Assembly (NCBI RefSeq): GCF_030053775.1
Contig: NZ_CP125669.1
Coordinates: 868,001 to 932,000, forward strand
DNA from: Acinetobacter corruptisaponis
GTDB lineage: Bacteria; Pseudomonadota; Gammaproteobacteria; Pseudomonadales; Moraxellaceae
Direction: 5' to 3'
DNA: 64,000 bases
The notes beneath the pieces were generated by a model. The model saw nothing but the letters and a program-made list of their open reading frames with translations. It was not told the DNA's origin and did no database searches. Both the position numbers and the translations under genes were made by a program. Shown in pieces: positions 53,502-61,381 of this stretch; position 1 is the stretch's first letter; the number at the start of each line of letters is the position of its first letter.

Positions 53502-54377
53502 TTATGCCGCAATTCCTACATTGTAATGCTCAGACACTTGCTCTGCTGTTAACGCATAATTATATAATGCGATATTAGACATATAGCCTGTAAAATATTC
53601 ACCATGGCCTGCACCTGCATAACCAATCGCACTATTAGCCACTGAACCAATTCCCGACCAACCACCACCTGCAATTGATCCTGCAAGAACACCATTGATG
53701 TAAATCTTCAACTCAGAAGCTGTACAAGTAAAAACTATATGATAGAGCGTGTTTATCGTGAGAATTGGTGAAGATGATAATTTATTTGCACCAGAGAAAA
53801 TCATATTTGCAGCGGATCCGATTTGCATGCGCAAACCAGAGTTAAAGCCGATCTGCACAGTATTTCCACCAAGCACTGTAGGTTTCATCCAACATTCAAG
53901 ACTCACAGAGCTTGCAATGCTAAATTTAGATGGCGAACCTAGTTCTATTCTGCTTGATCCATCGAAGTAATAACATTTACCAAGCCTTCTTGATAATGCA
54001 GCCTGTCCCATAGCACAATCGAATATTGTTCCATTTACTGGGTTTGATGTTATATCGAAAGCAAACCCTCCAGATTCTTCATTCATTGGGTAATACGCAA
54101 TCGGATGGTCAGCAAGTATTTTTGCAATATATGCACCTGCAAAACACTTGATCTCATTGCTTACAACACTATTAGCACCACGCCAAACTCTTATTTTATA
54201 ATAATAAGTGGTATCTTCTGAAACAGTAGTGTCTACATAGTACATTGTAGTTAAGCCAGTAACGATGGGGCTTGGCAAGTCAATATTAGCAACTCCAACC
54301 ATACTTGACAGAGAGCGAATTACATCAAAAGAATCAAAGTCACCAAACTGCGCGAACTCAAGCCGAATACCCGCCAT
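53502..54377 (-). CDS. LamG/concanavalin-like phage tail protein
   Basis: 291 aa. The first 90 residues resemble an FN3-type beta domain (TTYYYKIRVWRGANSVVSNEIKCF). From about residue 95 it is a laminin-G/ConA-like lectin domain: IAYYPMNEESGGFAFDIT, YYFDGSSRIEL, SLECWMKP, LYHIVFTCTASELKIYINGVLAGSI and IGYAGAGHGEYFTGYMSNIALYNYALT. Such domains bind sugars and are frequent on phage tail tips as receptor or decoration proteins. Its stop is directly followed by the next gene start. Confidence 0.83.
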   Translation of the reverse strand: MAGIRLEFAQFGDFDSFDVIRSLSSMVGVANIDLPSPIVTGLTTMYYVDTTVSEDTTYYYKIRVWRGANSVVSNEIKCFAGAYIAKILADHPIAYYPMNEESGGFAFDITSNPVNGTIFDCAMGQAALSRRLGKCYYFDGSSRIELGSPSKFSIASSVSLECWMKPTVLGGNTVQIGFNSGLRMQIGSAANMIFSGANKLSSSPILTINTLYHIVFTCTASELKIYINGVLAGSIAGGGWSGIGSVANSAIGYAGAGHGEYFTGYMSNIALYNYALTAEQVSEHYNVGIAA

Positions 54378-54379
54378 GC

Positions 54380-54784
54380 CTATACCTCCGCTATTTGTGC
54401 CAAAGTCACAGTGACATTGCCACCTGCGTACAACTCACCATTTTCGTTTTGTACTTGTACTACGGCATTTGAGCCTTGCCCACCAGCATTGCAATCTGCA
54501 ACCCAGGCATTAGACCCATCAACAAGCCTTGCCCAAGTGACAGTACCGCTTGCCAAAGCTAGAGCAGGATTAGGATTATTAATAGCCAAAGTTTTATTGC
54601 TATAGTTACCAGCACTGGGTTTTGGAAATGTAAGTTCACATAACAGCGTTTCTGAGGTTGATTGTCCTGCCACTGGTGCTGTGCCACCATAAATTAACAA
54701 CTTGCCTGGATTCGAGTTTGCATCTAAAGCACGTGTCAAAGCTAGTAATCTGTCATTAATAACCGCATTACTAAAAGTAATCAT
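54380..54784 (-). CDS. Prophage protein, 134 aa (tail decoration candidate)
   Basis: Starts at ATG 54784, overlapping the stop of the upstream gene (ATGA), rather than an ATG 23 codons upstream. Sequence is Ala/Asn/Gly-rich with beta character (LLIYGGTAPVAGQSTSETLLCELTF, ALALASGTVTWARLVDGSNAWVADC). Found in phage tail operons of Acinetobacter as far as I know; no function assigned. Confidence 0.7.
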   Translation of the reverse strand: MITFSNAVINDRLLALTRALDANSNPGKLLIYGGTAPVAGQSTSETLLCELTFPKPSAGNYSNKTLAINNPNPALALASGTVTWARLVDGSNAWVADCNAGGQGSNAVVQVQNENGELYAGGNVTVTLAQIAEV

Positions 54785-55083
54785 TTCACAATCACCCTGT
54801 CTTGAATTACTGCGTTGTATTGATTGTTCGGATCGAATGCCACGATAAAGCATTCAAGCCCCACGGCAATGTTTCTAAATAAATATGATCCATCAGCTTT
54901 TGATGTGGTTTCCCATAACAATTGACGGTTATCACGACGAAACAGGCACACAGGCACTGGTGAATAATTGGACCCAAGTTTCTTTATGGTGCCAGAAATC
55001 TTGCCAAATCCTTGATTTGTGTTCATTGGAGTTATAATTCGCATACCGTGTTTTGGTATTGACCGAATAATTTTAAGGGCCAT
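54781..55083 (-). CDS. Carboxypeptidase-regulatory-like phage protein, 100 aa
   Basis: A beta-sandwich of the type found in CarboxypepD_reg domains: GFGKISGTIKKLGSNYSPVPVCLFRRDNRQLLWETTSKADGSYLFRNI, marked by SGTI, PVPVCLFRRD and the DGSYLFRNIAVG turn. About 100 aa with nothing else. Probably a tail-tip accessory. It overlaps both neighbours (11 bp and 4 bp), showing a tightly coupled operon. Confidence 0.75.
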   Translation of the reverse strand: MALKIIRSIPKHGMRIITPMNTNQGFGKISGTIKKLGSNYSPVPVCLFRRDNRQLLWETTSKADGSYLFRNIAVGLECFIVAFDPNNQYNAVIQDRVIVK

Positions 55084-56284
55084 GCTTGATCTCCTCTACT
55101 GCAAATACCAACCAAGCCGTACTTGTGTTATTACCGCCATCACGCAAATAGTGTGTAAATACATTTGCTGTAAAATCCACGTCAGTAGTCATTGCAGGTG
55201 AAGCCTGATACCCCAGTGCTGGACAATTTGTAGCGTCATAACAGGCCTGGTATACACCACCCTGACAATGGCCGACATATTGCTTTTCAACTGATGTATA
55301 CACTGGCAGCGATAGGCAGGTCGTTGTATTGAAACCATCTATGCTTGCTGGCAAAAAACTGTTGTTTGAGAAATTTCGTTGCAATAGATGTATATCAGAA
55401 TTATGAAAAACAACTGCGGTTTTACCGATATATGCTATTGCTCGCCCAAGTTGGCCAGTATCACCACTAACATCTGGAACTCCATTATTTTGAGCAAATA
55501 AGATTGGATAGTCTAAAACTGCATAAACCGATTGAAATGGAAATATTCCAGAAACCACTGAATTTTTACTATCTGAACTATTGTGATAACCAAGAATTAA
55601 ATGATATGGACTACCAACAATCACACCCTTTCCAAATGTTGCGTAACCCTGAGAATAGGTAAAGTTGTCGAATAAACGTGATGTACTTTGTGTAAAGTCC
55701 CATCGTATATTTGATGTAGCAGATGCTACATTCATACAATTTTTAAGATCATCAATGCAATTGCTATCTGTGATAAACCCCGTTGTTAAATCTACAGTTC
55801 TGCCAATTCCTATAGCAATACAATTTCGTGCCGCATCTATTGCATCCTGAAAACACATACGCACATACATATCTGTGTCATCAATATGCTTCATTTTATA
55901 AACATGAATATTACCAACCTCATAAACAATATCCCAACCAAGCGACGCAATTTTAGTATTGATGACCCCTGTTAAACCTGCTGTGATTCCATCTGGCACC
56001 GTACATGTCACTGTACTTGAAGTGACACTGTCTATATAAACCTCTTTGTTAAAACCACCTGTTGCCATGACCTGTAGTACACGATCAGCAACATAGCCGT
56101 GATTTACACCATAGGTTAAGGTGATCTGGCTTCCTAATATGGTGACAGCATTGGCTGTTTGAGGGTTGTAGCCCGCTGAGAGCATTTTCTTAAATACCGC
56201 TGGAAACCTGTTCTTTGATCCAGCACAGAAATCAAGATCAACGTCGGAAAAATCAAACATCTTTGTCTGTGTTTGCTTAATCAT
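55073..56284 (-). CDS. Prophage tail-associated protein, 403 aa
   Basis: Start ATG 56284 chosen (short GAGAA before it); the frame is open 9 codons upstream. N-terminus IKQTQTKMFDFSDVDLDFCAGSKNRFPAVFKKMLSAGY; then beta-rich modules (ITLTYGVNHGYVADRVLQVMATGGFNKEVYID; VYKMKHIDDTDMYVRMCF) and Cys scattered throughout (at least nine). No membrane helix. Family not recognised; placed among tail-tip proteins by position. Confidence 0.65.
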   Translation of the reverse strand: MIKQTQTKMFDFSDVDLDFCAGSKNRFPAVFKKMLSAGYNPQTANAVTILGSQITLTYGVNHGYVADRVLQVMATGGFNKEVYIDSVTSSTVTCTVPDGITAGLTGVINTKIASLGWDIVYEVGNIHVYKMKHIDDTDMYVRMCFQDAIDAARNCIAIGIGRTVDLTTGFITDSNCIDDLKNCMNVASATSNIRWDFTQSTSRLFDNFTYSQGYATFGKGVIVGSPYHLILGYHNSSDSKNSVVSGIFPFQSVYAVLDYPILFAQNNGVPDVSGDTGQLGRAIAYIGKTAVVFHNSDIHLLQRNFSNNSFLPASIDGFNTTTCLSLPVYTSVEKQYVGHCQGGVYQACYDATNCPALGYQASPAMTTDVDFTANVFTHYLRDGGNNTSTAWLVFAVEEIKHGP

Positions 56285-56330
56285 AAATTTCTCGCATAAA
56301 AAAGGCTGCAATCGCAGCCCTTATTTGGGT

Positions 56331-57968
56331 TTAAACGTCTCGGTCAATGTCACCGCGATACATAATCTGGAAATTGTCACTCAAGGTTGTTGGTTCGGAT
56401 TGTTTCACTGTGCGAATACACCAGATTGGATACATTGCGGCAATGGTATTGAAGCGTAGAACATTGCCCGATACCCAGCCTGTACCCCAACCCTCTTTTT
56501 TAACCTTAAAATATGGGGCACTGGTTATAGGGTTGATTGGCGCACAGTCATCACTTTTATTTCCAGTTCCGATCTGTCCAGACACTTCACCGATGATCCT
56601 AAAATTGTCATTGTCTGTGAATACCAGTGCCCATCTTTCCTGTATTGCCCCCTTGTTGGTCACTTCAATTGGGTATAGGGCATCATTGTAGTTCGCCGAA
56701 ATAGTTGCCCCGCTTGGTGTATCCGCCCATACATTACTCCATGTCCCCTGCACAAACCTGGATGTGTAGCGACTGAACATATCACCAATGACCAATGCAG
56801 AACCGACAATTGAGTTGTCAGCATCGTAGTTGTGGGAAACAGGCTTTGTTAATGTGATCTGACCACTGATCTGCACATCGTTAATCAATCCCATGTCTTG
56901 ATAACGATATGCTGCCGAAATTGGTGCAACAAGACTATTCAGAGCAAAGTCACCGCTTAAAGTCACTTTTCCGTAATCATAGTTCACGGTGTACATGTCA
57001 TACGGAACTTTTACGCCATTACTATCTTCAAGCTCACACCACGAAATACGCTGATCTGCTAAGTCATAGGTCTGACCCGCCACATGACTTGGCAACTGTT
57101 GCAGCTTAGATGAAGCAATCACACCAATGTCACCAACACGAAAGATTGGTACTCGACCATCAGGCGGTAAACGAGTTGCAGACAGCCCTAGTATTTCAGA
57201 ATCAAGCGGAATATAGGTATAGGCCACAGCGTTATAACGAACCGATGTTGCATCAATCCACACGGGCGCATTCACCCAAACCGTATTTCCTGTGTCAGTG
57301 TAATCAAGCAATGGATCGTACCAATCCTCATCAACAATCTCAGGATGATCGGATTTTTTGGTTTTCTTGTAGAAATAGATGTCTACAAAACCCGTCTCAT
57401 AATTAATTGAACCGTGCGCTTCATCTGTTTCAATCACACCAGCTTGATTTGCTGTCAGTGTTAATTGACCAAATTCTAATGATGCTACAACAACCGTTAA
57501 AGAGCCTGGTCGAATTGGAATTGTTGGCGTTCTAAAGCTGACGTGATTAATCGGCAACATATCTGTCGTTGTGGTCAAAGACTGCAATGTCAGTTGATTA
57601 TCAACATCTGGTGTCCAACTCTCCAACTCAATAACACCTGTGCCATATTGGATAACGCCTGATTGTGTGCCTGATCCTGTTGCGGTATCCACATTGCGAT
57701 ATAAAAGCCCAGCTCGGTCAACAAAGGTATCTGCACCCAATTTAAAACGTACAGAACTCGATAAGATTTGCTCATCAAAGCCCTGTGTTAAATCAAATTT
57801 AAGCTTATCGGCTGTAACTGTTGTTGAGCTGCTGCCTGATCCTGATTCATCGCGATATTTGACTTGTATGGTTGTGGCATTAAAGGCTTTTAGTGTGTGC
57901 TCAGCACGCACCACCTCTGACGACTGTGGAAATTTAAACTCAATTGGAGCTGGAATAACATTACCCAT
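56331..57968 (-). CDS. Prophage structural protein, 545 aa, beta-repeat type
   Basis: Made of repeated beta modules. Short motif G-x-I-x-Y-x-TG occurs in GVIQYGTGVIELESW and HGSINYETGFVDIYF, and as a weaker copy in YTVNYDYGKVTLSG. The same motif recurs in the preceding 653-aa protein, suggesting duplication. C-terminal part resembles a tail protein strand pattern (YPIEVTNKGAIQERWALVFTDNDNFRIIGEV). Probably a tail or neck component. 2 bp after the upstream gene stop. Confidence 0.62.
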   Translation of the reverse strand: MGNVIPAPIEFKFPQSSEVVRAEHTLKAFNATTIQVKYRDESGSGSSSTTVTADKLKFDLTQGFDEQILSSSVRFKLGADTFVDRAGLLYRNVDTATGSGTQSGVIQYGTGVIELESWTPDVDNQLTLQSLTTTTDMLPINHVSFRTPTIPIRPGSLTVVVASLEFGQLTLTANQAGVIETDEAHGSINYETGFVDIYFYKKTKKSDHPEIVDEDWYDPLLDYTDTGNTVWVNAPVWIDATSVRYNAVAYTYIPLDSEILGLSATRLPPDGRVPIFRVGDIGVIASSKLQQLPSHVAGQTYDLADQRISWCELEDSNGVKVPYDMYTVNYDYGKVTLSGDFALNSLVAPISAAYRYQDMGLINDVQISGQITLTKPVSHNYDADNSIVGSALVIGDMFSRYTSRFVQGTWSNVWADTPSGATISANYNDALYPIEVTNKGAIQERWALVFTDNDNFRIIGEVSGQIGTGNKSDDCAPINPITSAPYFKVKKEGWGTGWVSGNVLRFNTIAAMYPIWCIRTVKQSEPTTLSDNFQIMYRGDIDRDV

Positions 57969-57970
57969 AA

Positions 57971-59932
57971 TTACCCCGAAATATAGCTAGTGACTGGTGT
58001 ATAAACTGTTTGATATACCACTTTTATTGCTGTTGGCGTGACTTCGCAAAGCCCTGTGGCATAAATGATTGTGCCCATCACAACCCCAAAATCATTTACA
58101 AGATTGCCAGTTGTCCCATCTATTGGCACATCATGCAATGTTACTGTGCTGACTGAGTTACCCCCAACCTCCATTGATAGCGGTATCTCAAGACCCACTG
58201 AACTTGGCTGAATTGCTGAACCTGTGCCAATTGTGAAAATTAGCTTTTGATTCTCATCAGGCGTTGCAGTCTTAGTTTGCGATTTACCTTCACCATAATT
58301 ATAAGTAAGTGTGAAAACAGTATTTTTCTGTGGCAGCTTGTTCGGTATCAATCGACCTTTACCCGTGTTAAAAGTCATAAAGCCTGTTGCATCACCCGTG
58401 AACTGACCCGCGCTATTCACTGTTGCGGTTTTGGTTTCACCGTCTAATAACCAAGTCGCAGTTAAGCTGACAATTCCGTTATGAAATAGCTGGAAATCCA
58501 CCCCAGCAGGCGACACGGACAAATCAGCACGGGCAAAAGTTGTAATCGGACTGCCCCATTGCAACAAGATCGGCGTTCCGACATCAGGTAAAGCGCCCGT
58601 TGTTAGCAGCCATGTACCTGTGCTGTAATTGATTGAACCACTACCAATAGATTCATTTGCACCAACCAATCGACCAGTTCCGTTATCTTTAAGTACATAG
58701 AATTTACCCTGTGCCATGAATGACACACTCAATGCACCAGGTGCAGGAATCGGAACTAAAACGCCCGTCCAGTTTGTGCCCTGATTGTTCTGGGTTACAG
58801 GCAAGGCATAGGATTCAAAAGGCTGTACGGGTGCTGATGCAGGTGTAAATGTAATGCTCAGGATTGCGTTGCCTGATCCAATGGCATTGGTCCACACAAT
58901 GCGGCCTGTCTGGTAGTCAATGGTGCCGACCTGAGTGCCTGTTGTTGTTCTTAAAGTTCCACCGTTATCAGTGATTGCTTGCCCAAACAGGGTAAATGAC
59001 AAAGAGCCAGGTAATACACTTGAACCAAGATAGAGGCTCTGTGATGTATTCACGTTTGTTGTGTACTGCACAGTGATGGTTCCAGAATTACCCGCCACCA
59101 GTGCAGGGTTTTCGCTGACTGCATTCAGGTCCAGCAACGGCGTTTCGGTCTGTGACGAGGGAATCAATTGGGAAAAAATAGACTCAGCCTGAACCGTGAA
59201 ACTCCCCACCGCAACATCATCCGCCAGCGCAACACTTGCGTTGTAGACACCCGCATCGGCAACAATTGAATCGCGTAACGTGGTGGCTGGCTTGGCATTG
59301 TTGTACCACTGCAACGCAGACACTCCTACAAAGTCGCGGGATAACGGGTCCTGAAAACCATAGGTGGCAATCTTGTACTCAACATCATTGTTGTTCACGC
59401 GTATGGTTGCTATACGGGTTTCAACGCTGGTGATACGCACGTACTGTGCAAACTCGTTGACTGCCCCCTCACTTACAACCAGGACAATAGTGTCGCCAAT
59501 ACTGTTCTCGGCCTCACTCTTGCCCATCGCCACCTGAAATGACTTCATTCCCGTATATGCGGTATCAAGCAATGAACCTACTGCCTGGGCACCTTTTGCC
59601 AGATAGTTTTCCAGGCGGTTCTGTGCTGAATCTCGGGTATCGGTATGGGAACGGGTACTGAACAGCAATGCTGAAACGTTAGGATCATCTGGATTTTTTG
59701 AAATGAATACAGTTGAACCCATCAGCGCCTCAGTGTCATTGTTGTTCACGGCGGCAAAGATTTTACGCAGTGACACACGGCCCATTGTTCTATCCAGCTC
59801 AGACACATCAGGGAAAAGGTTGTTACTCTCCCCGTCCACCACGATCTGGCCAGAGTACTTACCTCCACCGTCTGGCGTGTCAGTCTGTCTTTCAGACTTG
59901 TATAAAACAAGGTTATTCGTTTGAATTGGCAT
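57971..59932 (-). CDS. Prophage structural protein, 653 aa, beta-repeat type
   Basis: Begins MPIQTNNLVLYKSERQTDTPDGGGKYSG and has a large N-terminal domain (about 1-260) with helices, followed by four or more beta modules bearing G-x-I-x-Y-x-TG (QVGTIDYQTGRIVW, GSGSINYSTGTWLL, VMGTIIYATGLCEV) and FMTFNTGKGRLI. Long, acidic, no membrane segment. Overlaps the methyltransferase end by 20 bp. Likely a tail-fibre or tail-tip protein; not recognised by name. Confidence 0.63.
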   Translation of the reverse strand: MPIQTNNLVLYKSERQTDTPDGGGKYSGQIVVDGESNNLFPDVSELDRTMGRVSLRKIFAAVNNNDTEALMGSTVFISKNPDDPNVSALLFSTRSHTDTRDSAQNRLENYLAKGAQAVGSLLDTAYTGMKSFQVAMGKSEAENSIGDTIVLVVSEGAVNEFAQYVRITSVETRIATIRVNNNDVEYKIATYGFQDPLSRDFVGVSALQWYNNAKPATTLRDSIVADAGVYNASVALADDVAVGSFTVQAESIFSQLIPSSQTETPLLDLNAVSENPALVAGNSGTITVQYTTNVNTSQSLYLGSSVLPGSLSFTLFGQAITDNGGTLRTTTGTQVGTIDYQTGRIVWTNAIGSGNAILSITFTPASAPVQPFESYALPVTQNNQGTNWTGVLVPIPAPGALSVSFMAQGKFYVLKDNGTGRLVGANESIGSGSINYSTGTWLLTTGALPDVGTPILLQWGSPITTFARADLSVSPAGVDFQLFHNGIVSLTATWLLDGETKTATVNSAGQFTGDATGFMTFNTGKGRLIPNKLPQKNTVFTLTYNYGEGKSQTKTATPDENQKLIFTIGTGSAIQPSSVGLEIPLSMEVGGNSVSTVTLHDVPIDGTTGNLVNDFGVVMGTIIYATGLCEVTPTAIKVVYQTVYTPVTSYISG

Positions 59933-60974
59933 TTGTTATTCGTCCTTTCGCAATATTGAAATACTCTTGTTCCCGCTCAATTCCGATGAATTTAAATCCA
60001 TGAGCAATCGCGGCTTTACCAGTCGAACCACTCCCCATGAATGGGTCTAAAACAGTTCCGTTCGGTGGGGTGATGAGTCGGCAAAGGTATTTCATAAGTT
60101 CGTGCGGCTTCACAGTCGGATGTTTATTGTTTTCGCCACGGTCTTTTTTAGATGCCTTGGCACAGTAGAAGAAGCGTGCTGCGCTGCCTGCATCACCACC
60201 TACGCTTGTTCCAGCGTAATTATCCCGCTCTGTGGAAGCCATAAATGTTGATTTGGCTTTTGGGTGCTTATTTCCGCCACCACTTTTAGTTTCAGGAAAA
60301 CATGCTAAAACCTCATCACTACCATCGTGAATCAGGTTTGCAGGCCAGCGGCCCTGCGGCTTATACATCAACACATCTTTTCCTATTTTAGATTTTGCAA
60401 AACGAAACCCATTGTCAGTGCCATCTTGCTGTCTTTGTATTGCTGTAATATCAACATCATCGCCATGTTTGACACGACACTCATCAATATTGATTGCACC
60501 TGTACCGTGCAATAAGACATTTTGAGTAACTGTGCCTTTAAATGGTTTACGTGCAACGGTGATTGGCTCAAGCGCGGGCTTGAGTGCTGTACCCCAGCCT
60601 TGCCAATCATTTTTCAAATTATGAGATTTTGGAAAACCAGAACCATAAGCCCATGCGATCATGTCCCGAATTTCGAATCCAGCATCCTCAATATTGCAAG
60701 CCATTCTGTGATGTGTACGAGTTCCAGCGAATGCAAGTAGATGCCCACCTGGTTTAAGAACACGTAAACACTCAACCCAAATTTCAACACTTGGAACATC
60801 GTAATCCCACTTTTTCCCCATAAATTTAAGGCCGTAGGGTGGGTCTGTGACGATACTATCAATAGAATTATCGGGAATAGATTTAAGCAACTCCAAACAA
60901 TCACCCAATCCCAACTGCACATTTTCATTAAGCATAAAAAAAGAGCCTTTCGGTTCAAACGACTCGTGTTTCAT
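59913..60974 (-). CDS. Phage DNA methyltransferase (beta-type N4/N6-methylase)
   Basis: 353 aa. Catalytic motif IV TDPPYGLKFMGKKWDYDV comes first (about 45-62), then the target-recognition region, and SAM motif I FMGSGSTGKAAIAHG near the C-terminus, the order of beta-class amino methylases (also HPTVKPHELMKYL). The recognition site is unknown. No restriction partner next to it, so it is an orphan methylase that may protect phage DNA. Unusually it sits between a tail gene and the tape measure gene and overlaps both neighbours. Confidence 0.88.
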   Translation of the reverse strand: MKHESFEPKGSFFMLNENVQLGLGDCLELLKSIPDNSIDSIVTDPPYGLKFMGKKWDYDVPSVEIWVECLRVLKPGGHLLAFAGTRTHHRMACNIEDAGFEIRDMIAWAYGSGFPKSHNLKNDWQGWGTALKPALEPITVARKPFKGTVTQNVLLHGTGAINIDECRVKHGDDVDITAIQRQQDGTDNGFRFAKSKIGKDVLMYKPQGRWPANLIHDGSDEVLACFPETKSGGGNKHPKAKSTFMASTERDNYAGTSVGGDAGSAARFFYCAKASKKDRGENNKHPTVKPHELMKYLCRLITPPNGTVLDPFMGSGSTGKAAIAHGFKFIGIEREQEYFNIAKGRITNANSNE

Positions 60975-61381
60975 CCTGGCACCTCTAAAAATTTCAATGT
61001 GACTTCGTAATAGTCACCGTCTGATACTGTTGGAAAACCCATCACTGGCTTGGCATTAATCGCACCATCAGCATGATTGAAAATCACATTGAATTGGCGG
61101 TTGTCATGCGGATACTCAAAAATGAGTGTGAATTGCTCATCTTGCAGTGCCGACCAGCCTTGAATGGTTGATAGATCAGAACGTTTTATCCAACCCTGTC
61201 CGTCACTAGGTGATAATGTTATTGGCCGCCCTGACTTCTTCTTGCCCTCTTGAACAATCAAGGTGCCATCGATCGCACGTTCAATATTCTGCTCGACAGG
61301 CTTCCAGTCAAATTCATCCGACCATAAAAAACCGTCCTCTATTAGGACGGCTTCGGTTGTTGCTTTGCGTACTAGTCTCAT
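60971..61381 (-). CDS. Prophage minor tail-like protein, 136 aa
   Basis: Mixed alpha/beta with a basic patch (EGKKKSGRPITLSPSD) and a C-terminal beta part (FNVIFNHADGAINAKPVMGFPTVSDGDYYEVTLKFLEVPG, marked by HADGAINAKPVMG and YYEVTLKFLE). It follows the tape measure gene by a 1-bp overlap, the usual position of a distal or minor tail protein that joins the tape measure to the tail tip. Family name not certain. Confidence 0.68.
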   Translation of the reverse strand: MRLVRKATTEAVLIEDGFLWSDEFDWKPVEQNIERAIDGTLIVQEGKKKSGRPITLSPSDGQGWIKRSDLSTIQGWSALQDEQFTLIFEYPHDNRQFNVIFNHADGAINAKPVMGFPTVSDGDYYEVTLKFLEVPG

